From DATAXI01 sp963756185 (lineage in GTDB: Bacteria; Verrucomicrobiota; Verrucomicrobiia; Chthoniobacterales; Chthoniobacteraceae), in assembly GCA_963756185.1 (NCBI GenBank), contig CAVWMS010000004.1, forward strand, positions 1 to 64,000: a stretch of 64,000 bases of DNA. Direction: 5' to 3'. The position numbers and the translations under genes are program-made. The notes beneath the pieces were generated by a model that was not told the origin of the DNA, made no database searches, and worked only from the letters and a program-made list of their open reading frames with translations. Shown piece by piece: positions 57,186 through 64,000 of the stretch (positions are counted from its first letter, which is position 1; each line of letters starts with the position of its first letter).

Positions 57186-58205
57186 TCAGGCGATGTCGTT
57201 AATGAGCACGATGCGGTAACGGGCCTTGCCGGAACGGAGACGCTCGATGCCGTCGTTGACCTTCGACATGGGGAAGGTCTCGGTGACCGGCGCGACGGAA
57301 TGCCGGGCGCTGAACTCGAGCATATCGTCGATGGCGACGGGGCTGCCGGTGGGAGAGCCGGAAAGCGATTTCTGGCCCGTGATGAGGGCGAACGCGGGGA
57401 CCTCGAGGGGTTTGACAATGGCGCCGACGTTGTGAAGGCGGCCTTTCGGCCTGAGGACGCCGAGGAGACCATCCACGTCCAGCGGCGCGTTGATGGTTGA
57501 GATGATCATGTCCAGGCTGCCGGCGAGTTTTTTCAACGCGCCATCCTGTTTGGTGTTGTGAACGAAGTGCGCGCCGAGTTTGCGCGCCTCCTCGGCCTTG
57601 CCGTCGCTCGTGGTGAAGGCGTGAACTTCGCAGCCCCATTTGTTGGCAAATTGCAGCGCCATGTGGCCGAGCCCGCCGATGCCGATGACGCCCACGCGCG
57701 CGGTCGAGGGGATTTGGTAATTGCGAAACGGCGCGAAGACGGTGATGCCGCCGCAGAGCAGCGGGCCGGTCTTGGCCATGTCTAGGCCGGCGGGAATCGG
57801 GCGGACCCAGGTCCACTGGGCGCGGACGCGGTCTGCAAAACCGCCGGGGCGCCCGATGATGGTCGCCTGGGCCTTCGAGCAAAGATGATGGTCGCCGGAG
57901 AGACATTCATGGCAGGAGAGGCAACTGTGCGCGGACCAGCCGAGCCCGACCTGCTGGCCGAGCTCGAGCCCTTTCGCCTCCGAGCCGAGCGCGGCGACCG
58001 AGCCCGTCACTTCGTGACCGGGAATGAAAGGGTACGTGGTCATGCCCCAATCGTTGTCCAGCATGGAAAGGTCGGAATGGCAGATGCCGCAGTGCGTGAC
58101 CTTGATTTCAACTTCGTCCGATGCAAGCTCGCCCACCTGGTAACTGAATGGTTCGAGCGGGGATTTCGCCGCCTTCGCGGCATAAGCGTGAATGGTGGTT
58201 GTCAT
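57186..58205 (-). CDS. Zinc-dependent alcohol dehydrogenase, CAD/YahK-like
   Basis: This 339-residue medium-chain dehydrogenase has catalytic-zinc ligands in HCGICHSDLSML and PGHEVTGSVAALG, structural-zinc Cys in SCLSCHECLSGDHHLC, and the NAD(P)-binding GIGGLGHMALQFA. It belongs to the cinnamyl-alcohol-dehydrogenase-like group that reduces a broad range of aldehydes. It is 44 bases from the cupin gene and probably co-transcribed. The role may be detoxification of aldehydes in oxidative stress. Confidence 0.9.
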   Translation of the reverse strand: MTTTIHAYAAKAAKSPLEPFSYQVGELASDEVEIKVTHCGICHSDLSMLDNDWGMTTYPFIPGHEVTGSVAALGSEAKGLELGQQVGLGWSAHSCLSCHECLSGDHHLCSKAQATIIGRPGGFADRVRAQWTWVRPIPAGLDMAKTGPLLCGGITVFAPFRNYQIPSTARVGVIGIGGLGHMALQFANKWGCEVHAFTTSDGKAEEARKLGAHFVHNTKQDGALKKLAGSLDMIISTINAPLDVDGLLGVLRPKGRLHNVGAIVKPLEVPAFALITGQKSLSGSPTGSPVAIDDMLEFSARHSVAPVTETFPMSKVNDGIERLRSGKARYRIVLINDIA

Positions 58206-58308
58206 ATGATGGATCGTCCTTTCGCTACTCCAGGGCCGGTTTTACATCCGGAAACTTCCCGGCGCCAGCCCGTTCTCACGCCTCGCGCCGGGGCGCAAAA
58301 AATGCCTG

Positions 58309-59445
58309 CTAGTCGTCCGTGCGCGTGACAGTGAGGCGGAGGAATGCCCGGCCGGGAGCGGCGATGGGATATGCGTAGCGGTAGCTGACGCTGCCGGGCG
58401 GGGCGAGCGGGGGATTTCCGGTGGATTGCACGTTGACCGCGCTCCAGGTGATAAGATCGGTCGAGGCCTGGACCGAGTAAGTGACATCGGTTGCCGCGGG
58501 ATTGGGCGCGTAAGTCAATGTGAGGTAATTCGAGAGCAGCGATGTCGAGGGCAGCAGCGATTGGACGGGATCGTTGGGATTGATATCCAGGGCGAAGGCG
58601 ATCAGGTTTGGGATGCCGGCTCCGCTCCAATCGGCGGTATCGGCGGCCTGCGGGGTATTGGCGAGCGCGCGGAAGTTTGCGTAGCGCCAGGCGTCCGCGG
58701 GTTTGACCTGGATGGTCACCGTGCCGGAATCGGGCGCGCCCATGTCGTAGGGCGGGGACGAATCGAGCGTGAGCGTCACGGTGGGATTCGGCTGCGCGAC
58801 ATTGTTTGGAATGGGCGTGACGGTAACTGTGGCCGATGACGAGCCCGAGGCAATGGTGCCCGAAGTAGCAATGGGTTGATAATCCGCCCCGCTCACAGCC
58901 GTGCCGCCCACGGTAAAGGAGACGGGCAGGCCGATCTCCGTGCCGCCGGTGCGGGAGATGGTGAACGTCCCATTCACCGGCCCGTCTTCGGCCGCGCTGC
59001 TGCCGGTCGCCACGATGGTCACGGATGGCGAAAGCACCGTAAAGCCGGCGCTCGCGAGACTGCCCGAGGCGAAGATATTCGTGCCGCCGAGCAGGGCGAC
59101 CGAGCCGGTGTAATCCGCCGGCGGCGCCGAGCCGCTCACGGAGATGCTGAATAACTCGCCGGTATAAGTTTCGCCCGGGCAAAGGATGCCGGGCACGTTC
59201 GCGTAAAAGCCGTTGCTGCCGGAGATGAGAGAGTTGGTCGCCGAACCGTTTAACGTAAACTGGATGGTATTAAGAAATATCCCCCCGGATGAACCGGTAT
59301 TATCGAGCGTGCCGCAAAATACAATGGTCTGCCCGCTGCCGGAATTCTCGACCGATGCGGTAAGCGACGCGCTAAGCTGCGCGCGCGCGGGAAGCGCGGC
59401 AATGAACCACGCAAGGGCCAGAATTGCGGCGCCCGATTTCATCAT
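58309..59445 (-). CDS. Exported Calx-beta-domain protein with shared C-terminal module
   Basis: The 378-residue protein has a signal peptide (MMKSGAAILALAWFIAALPA), an N-terminal beta domain, then a Calx-beta-type calcium-binding domain (GSSAAEDGPVNGTFTISRTG and GADYQPIATSG). The C-terminus (AADTADWSGAGIPNLIAFAL, YSVQASTDLITWS) is related to the module ending the GH27 proteins. It overlaps the PQQ-propeller gene by ATGA-type overlap at 59442-59445. It is probably surface exposed. Confidence 0.8.
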   Translation of the reverse strand: MMKSGAAILALAWFIAALPARAQLSASLTASVENSGSGQTIVFCGTLDNTGSSGGIFLNTIQFTLNGSATNSLISGSNGFYANVPGILCPGETYTGELFSISVSGSAPPADYTGSVALLGGTNIFASGSLASAGFTVLSPSVTIVATGSSAAEDGPVNGTFTISRTGGTEIGLPVSFTVGGTAVSGADYQPIATSGTIASGSSSATVTVTPIPNNVAQPNPTVTLTLDSSPPYDMGAPDSGTVTIQVKPADAWRYANFRALANTPQAADTADWSGAGIPNLIAFALDINPNDPVQSLLPSTSLLSNYLTLTYAPNPAATDVTYSVQASTDLITWSAVNVQSTGNPPLAPPGSVSYRYAYPIAAPGRAFLRLTVTRTDD

Positions 59446-60971
59446 GGCCCCACGGCAAAGATGGTTGCATTGTTCAGGACATATATCACGCCATCCGGCC
59501 CGATGAGCGAGGGTGTGTAAGCCTCGCCGACGCCCGGCGTCAAAACGACGCTTTGCGTGAAGCTGTTAGTCGTGAAATCCCAACGATAGACCTTGCCATC
59601 CTCGCTGTTGACGATCGCGCATTTGGTTGAGGGATCGACGACGGCGGTGTTGATGCACCATTCCCTGACCGCGCCGGGATAAGTCGAGTCGTATTCCGGG
59701 TCCGGGGTGACACCGGCAATGGTGATGACCTCGTTCATGGTCGTGGCGCCGCTGATCGGATCGGTCTCGGTGGCGTTCGGATCGAGGACGGCGACCTTGT
59801 TGATGCCGTTGCCTCCGGCGCCGGCGTAATTATTGTATTTGGTAAGCAAGAGGTAAGTCGAAGTGCCGGTGTAGGAGGGCACGGCGGCGGCGGGGACAAT
59901 GGACGGCGTATCGTCCCAGCCGAAGGCGCCCGCCGGTTTGGTGATCGAGAGCGTGCTGTCAAAATGCAGCATCCATCCGCGAAAATGATTCTCGCCCAGG
60001 GGATTCTCGAGCACGCCGTAATAGACATCGCCGTCCGGTCCCACGGTGGGCGATGCGGAGCCTTCGTCGGTCAGCAGCGCGCTGTTCGAGGGATTAAGCA
60101 AGTCTTTGAGCCGCACCCTGGCAATGGGCGCGAGCGTGCGGCTGTCCAGTGAAATGAGATAGCCGCCTTCGAAATCGCCGTCGCTCACCGCGATATAGAG
60201 CGTCTTCTGGTCGTTGCTCAACGCCGGCGCGCAATTCATCACCACCTTGATGACGTTTGAGTCCGTGGCGGAGGTGGACGCGGCGATCCATGTGCCGGAG
60301 CCGCTGGTATCGATGCGGGCAATGCCGCTTTGCAGGCTGGCGGGGTTCGTGCCACTCACCTGGAAGCCGAAGAAGATGTCGCCATAGCGATCGACGGTAA
60401 GCGGCGTATTGATTTGCACGTTGGACTGGTAAGTCGATTCGGCTGCCAGGTAATTGGCCAATCCGTAAAAGCAAAGCTGGCCGGTGCCGGACGATGTGGC
60501 AGAGTCCGGCGTGTCGCGGTAATAGATTGTTCCGCCCGCGCCCGGGAAATAAACGCGATTCTTCGGCGAAAGCGCAATGCCGCAGCTCGGCACCCAAGTG
60601 TACGCGGGCAGGATATAGTCGGTCGCCTGCGTCCAGATCGTCGCGCCGGTGGTTGCGGCAATTGCTTCGACCTCGAAGCCATTATAAGTGCCAGTCTTTA
60701 CCGGGATGAGCACCGTATTCGACCGCGTGACGATCGGGGATCCGTAGTGAATATAAAGGAGGTTCCCGGTATATTGCGGATGAAGATCGACCGGCGTCTG
60801 CCACTCGATCTTGCTCAATGTATCGGCGGCGAAGCGTGAGAGCGCCGTGTGCTGCTGATCGTGCCCGAGCATCGACCAGGGCACGCCAATGCTCTGCGCC
60901 CGGGCCGAGGCCGCAAAGCCGCCGGCGAAAAGAAGGACGAGGAAAAACCGCGCATACCGAGGGGAATTCAT
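59442..60971 (-). CDS. Exported PQQ-type beta-propeller protein
   Basis: I use the ATG at 60971, which gives a signal peptide (RYARFFLVLLFAGGFAASAR). The mature protein has repeated blade motifs such as GATIWTQATDYILPAYTW and YRWDFTTNSFTQ, typical of PQQ-like propellers without clear enzyme residues. Length is 509 residues. Its neighbours are a Calx-beta protein downstream and a similar propeller upstream. It may be a surface-attached binding or quinoprotein-like domain; no PQQ-ligand set is evident. Confidence 0.75.
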   Translation of the reverse strand: MNSPRYARFFLVLLFAGGFAASARAQSIGVPWSMLGHDQQHTALSRFAADTLSKIEWQTPVDLHPQYTGNLLYIHYGSPIVTRSNTVLIPVKTGTYNGFEVEAIAATTGATIWTQATDYILPAYTWVPSCGIALSPKNRVYFPGAGGTIYYRDTPDSATSSGTGQLCFYGLANYLAAESTYQSNVQINTPLTVDRYGDIFFGFQVSGTNPASLQSGIARIDTSGSGTWIAASTSATDSNVIKVVMNCAPALSNDQKTLYIAVSDGDFEGGYLISLDSRTLAPIARVRLKDLLNPSNSALLTDEGSASPTVGPDGDVYYGVLENPLGENHFRGWMLHFDSTLSITKPAGAFGWDDTPSIVPAAAVPSYTGTSTYLLLTKYNNYAGAGGNGINKVAVLDPNATETDPISGATTMNEVITIAGVTPDPEYDSTYPGAVREWCINTAVVDPSTKCAIVNSEDGKVYRWDFTTNSFTQSVVLTPGVGEAYTPSLIGPDGVIYVLNNATIFAVGP

Positions 60972-61018
60972 GCGATGTGGTATCATAAGGCCCGGAGCAT
61001 GGTGGACCAATGCTTTTT

Positions 61019-64000
61019 TTACCGAGCGGGTGTGGTCACTTCCACATCGACCGCCTTCGACGGCCCGGCCAGGTTCGACGCCTGGATGTAGTAAATATAA
61101 TGCGCACCGGCGCTGGCCGTATTATCGGAGTACGAGCGCGCGCCAGCCGGCAAGGTGGCGAGAACCGTATGCCGCCCGGAGCCGGCAACCTGCCGGCTAA
61201 GAATGAGATGGTCCGCATCCGCCGCGACACCGCTCCACTCGAGGTTCACCGTATCCGTGGTCACGGACATGGCCTCGATGACATCAAGCGGTCCGGGAAC
61301 GGCGGGAGTCGTCGCGGCCGCCTGGTTCGATGGCGCCGAATCCCCAATCGCCTTGGTCGCCCGCACGATATAGTAATAACGCGTGTGCGCTGACAAACCG
61401 GTATCGTCATAAGTAAATGTGCCCGGCGGCACATTGGCTACATAGCTCCAATTTGCGCCGCTTTTCCTTCTCTCGACAACAAACCCCGCGTTGCCGCTGG
61501 CAGTGCCGGTCCACGCAAGATCGATTTGCGTGCTGGAAGCCGCTGTCGCCGACAGCCCGCTCGGAGCGGCGGGAACCGTTCCCGGCAACTGGGTGAAGGT
61601 CCATGATTCGATCTGCTGGATGGAGGTCTCATTGCCCGTCGCGCCCGTAAAACCGACATATCCGGTATCCCCATCGAGATCGCCTTGAATGGATACCGTG
61701 TACTTTTGAGTAAATACCGCAGTGGTGACGGTATCGGTGATTGTCTCTGTCAATACATTGTTCGCATAAGTCAAATGGGTATCGAACAAATCGCCCGAGG
61801 CGAAATTAATGCCCGACGGGCCAACGTCAACCGCGGGCGCCGCGCCGTCCTCCGATTCCGCGCCGTCGACGTAGAGGCCGGTCGTGCTCAGGTCCGGATA
61901 GACGTCGAACTTGATCGCGATGCTCTGGCCGATTCCGCCGAATCCCAATTGATTTCCCTGGCCGCCCAATTGGGTGGGAGAGTCGCTCTGGACGCAAAAG
62001 GCGCAGCCGTCGGCAAAGCCGTTGGCATCCGGCAGAATCTGGAATGTAAACTCCGTGTCAAAACTATCGATGTTCTCGAGTTGCTGGCTCCAGACGGCGC
62101 CGGCCTCGTTCATGCCGCCGTCGGTCAATTGCGCGAAACTGCCGGTCGCGGTTGCGCTTCCCTCGAAATTCAACGGCAGCGAGGACCCCGAAAACCCCGC
62201 GCTGAAATCGAGATCCTGCGACTCCGCCACGGTCGTGGCGTTCGCGGTATTGCTGTAACCGGAATAAGAAGTTCCACGGTAACTGTTAAAGGCGCGAACG
62301 CGGAATAAATAGAATGTCGCGGGACTGAGCCCCCCAACCGTGGTCTCGGTAACCTTCGCTCCCACCGTTGCCACCTGGCTGAAACTTACTCCGTTGGTCG
62401 AATCCTCGATGCTGAATCCACCCTGGTTTTGGGCTTCGTTGGTCCAGCTCAAATCGACTGAGGTGCCGGTGACGGCGTAGGCGGAGAGATCGGCCGGCGC
62501 GGCGGGCGGCGACGTGGGCGGGGGCGGCGGACCGTAGGCGTAGATACCCCGCTCGGTGCCCACGAAGACGAAGCCGTCGGCCACCGTGGGCGTTGTGAAT
62601 TTGACGACGGGGCCCAGCTTGTCACGGGAGTGTTTCGCCATGTCGCTGGTCCAATATTCCTGGGTCAAATCCTGCGCATCGTAGACGCGGAGTTGATCGG
62701 GACCGCGGTTGATGACCCAGATCAGGCTATTGTTCGTGCCACTGGCGCTAATGGTCGGCGTGGCGCCGGGCCAGTTGAAGCTATCGTAGGATTGGCTTAT
62801 CGGTGTGCCGGAAAAGGAAGCGTCCGACACCGAAAACATCTGGGCCGAAAGGCCCGGGAAGACCCAGTAGAAATTGCCATTGAAATAGGCGGGCGTATTG
62901 AAGGATCCATTGGTCGCGTCCGCCAGACTTTGCACAACGTTGTCCGTGTAAGGGCTGTAGTGCCCCATGTTATCGCGATCCACTAGGTAGATCTTCCCTT
63001 CCTTGCCAGCGCCGATGAGCAGATGAGGGTGGGCCATGCTGCCGGCGGAATCGGGCAGGATCACCAGGCCGCCCGAGCCAAGGTCGGCGTCGTTCTGGCT
63101 CAAGGTCTGGTTATCCATTGGCGCAAAGTAATCGACCACGGTAAATCCCCAGCCATTCAGGTTTTGGTTCGCCTGCGAGGTGGTTGGATCGAGTGCGAGC
63201 TTCAAAATGCTGTCGCCGTAATCGCCCATGATGGGAAAGCCGTTCCCATCCAGTCCGGTGATGCCGCCCATGCCATCGGGGTTGCCGTCAAAGGTCCCGT
63301 TGCCGGTCATGAAAAAGAAGTACCCCTCGTCGTCCACGGCCACGATGCCGCCGGCCTGCCAGATGCCGCCCAGGCCGCCGTTCGGTGTCGTATTGAAAAC
63401 GCCGTTCAACGCCAGCGTCCCCGGGTCAAAGGAAAGCAGCCAGCCATGAAACGGGGAATTGTCGCCGTGCGAAGCAAAGGCGAGATAAAGGTTGCCGTTG
63501 TAGAGCAGCGCGCCGGGCCGGTTCATTTGCCGCAAGGCATTGAAATAGACGCGGCTCTGCCCGTTGACCGTGATATTCCCGTCGCCCGAGCCAAATACGA
63601 ACGGGTCCTGCGCCGCGGAAGGATCGTCAGCCGTGCGGTATTCGTATCCGTTGCGGTCGACATAAGTTGCCGCGATGATGTTACTGGCAAGGATGCTTCC
63701 GTTTCCGATGGAGACTTTGAAGAGAGTATAGACCCAGCGCGGATGTGACCTGTCGGTCGAAAGTGTTTGTTTGGTCTTTGCCGCGACATAGATATAGCCG
63801 TTTGACGAATCGATCACCGGCGTGCCGGTGACTCCTATCTGTGGCACAAGGTCGGTCGTCTGGGTATCCCTGCTTGGCACCGGTGTAATCAACACCGCGC
63901 CGGGCAGCCCATGGGTCAGCAAGGAGAGATGCCAGAGCACGTCGCCGGTCGTCGAGTCCAGCGCATAGAGGCTGTCGTGCTCCGTCGCCACAAATACCGT
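61019..64000 (-). CDS. Large exported propeller protein with fibronectin III and lectin-like domains (5' end outside window)
   Basis: The visible 990 or more residues begin (at the window edge) with propeller blades (DSLYALDSTTGDVLWHLSL). They continue with a fibronectin type III-type domain (SVDLSWTNEAQNQGGFSI) and a jelly-roll/lectin-like domain (GQGNQLGFGGIGQSIAIKFD). Two more FNIII domains close the protein. The start and signal peptide lie beyond 64000. The layout suggests a surface protein binding glycans; no catalytic motif is seen. It is followed by the smaller PQQ-propeller gene with 48 bases between. Confidence 0.75.
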   Translation of the reverse strand, partial: TVFVATEHDSLYALDSTTGDVLWHLSLLTHGLPGAVLITPVPSRDTQTTDLVPQIGVTGTPVIDSSNGYIYVAAKTKQTLSTDRSHPRWVYTLFKVSIGNGSILASNIIAATYVDRNGYEYRTADDPSAAQDPFVFGSGDGNITVNGQSRVYFNALRQMNRPGALLYNGNLYLAFASHGDNSPFHGWLLSFDPGTLALNGVFNTTPNGGLGGIWQAGGIVAVDDEGYFFFMTGNGTFDGNPDGMGGITGLDGNGFPIMGDYGDSILKLALDPTTSQANQNLNGWGFTVVDYFAPMDNQTLSQNDADLGSGGLVILPDSAGSMAHPHLLIGAGKEGKIYLVDRDNMGHYSPYTDNVVQSLADATNGSFNTPAYFNGNFYWVFPGLSAQMFSVSDASFSGTPISQSYDSFNWPGATPTISASGTNNSLIWVINRGPDQLRVYDAQDLTQEYWTSDMAKHSRDKLGPVVKFTTPTVADGFVFVGTERGIYAYGPPPPPTSPPAAPADLSAYAVTGTSVDLSWTNEAQNQGGFSIEDSTNGVSFSQVATVGAKVTETTVGGLSPATFYLFRVRAFNSYRGTSYSGYSNTANATTVAESQDLDFSAGFSGSSLPLNFEGSATATGSFAQLTDGGMNEAGAVWSQQLENIDSFDTEFTFQILPDANGFADGCAFCVQSDSPTQLGGQGNQLGFGGIGQSIAIKFDVYPDLSTTGLYVDGAESEDGAAPAVDVGPSGINFASGDLFDTHLTYANNVLTETITDTVTTAVFTQKYTVSIQGDLDGDTGYVGFTGATGNETSIQQIESWTFTQLPGTVPAAPSGLSATAASSTQIDLAWTGTASGNAGFVVERRKSGANWSYVANVPPGTFTYDDTGLSAHTRYYYIVRATKAIGDSAPSNQAAATTPAVPGPLDVIEAMSVTTDTVNLEWSGVAADADHLILSRQVAGSGRHTVLATLPAGARSYSDNTASAGAHYIYYIQASNLAGPSKAVDVEVTTPAR

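Overview
The window looks like a chromosomal segment of a GC-rich member of the Verrucomicrobiota. The main reason is a minus-strand block at 1940-9157 that matches, gene for gene, the pilus-like Amuc_1098-Amuc_1102 locus of Akkermansia: secretin, two single-pass membrane proteins, a PilM/PilN-type protein and a small exported protein. Very large exported proteins sharing one C-terminal module, autotransporter-associated beta-strand repeats, and short TA-targeted repeats agree with this. No rRNA, tRNA or CRISPR array was seen.

Layout. 1-9157: rho, coaE and the pilus/secretin-like cluster, all minus strand. 9496-10446: UDP-glucuronate decarboxylase. 10763-13000: accessory DNA with a decayed UPF0175/PIN toxin-antitoxin pair, an orphan HTH protein, two lipoproteins and a MITE. 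13557-18110: a three-gene restriction-modification-like operon (S24/HTH regulator, large N6-adenine methyltransferase, small PD-ExK-like protein) with an inverted-repeat operator. 18350-21893: glycan sugar transferase, aroD, a response regulator and an M50 protease. 22008-29517: a decayed accessory zone with a second UPF0175/PIN remnant, a duplicated 5' piece of a dinG-like helicase gene, radC split by an IS630 element, a 436-bp tandem repeat, the intact DinG-like helicase and a parE toxin split by a foldback MITE. 29609-31270: two tandem NlpC/P60-like exported proteins and a cupin. 31405-45524: three tandem, very large GH27 (alpha-galactosidase-type) proteins. 45654-50705: a YHYH-domain protein and a glycine-rich surface protein. 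50790-55835: yjbQ followed by two partial yjbQ copies interleaved with HTH, hydrolase, lipoprotein and toxin/immunity-like genes. 56163-58205: Ohr, a cupin and a zinc alcohol dehydrogenase. 58309-64000: Calx-beta, PQQ-propeller and propeller/fibronectin/lectin exported proteins, the last running off the window.

How genes fit together. The left end is core cell-envelope machinery. The GH27 array and neighbouring exported proteins suggest breakdown or binding of galactose-containing plant-type glycans. The regulator/methyltransferase/PD-ExK operon is the best candidate for an unusual defence system.

Several otherwise well-conserved genes (rho, the secretin, the Amuc_1099-like gene, the second GH27 gene, the Gly-rich gene) are broken by single-base insertions. 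These look more like sequence errors than true decay, so I annotate such genes as single units and mark the shifts.
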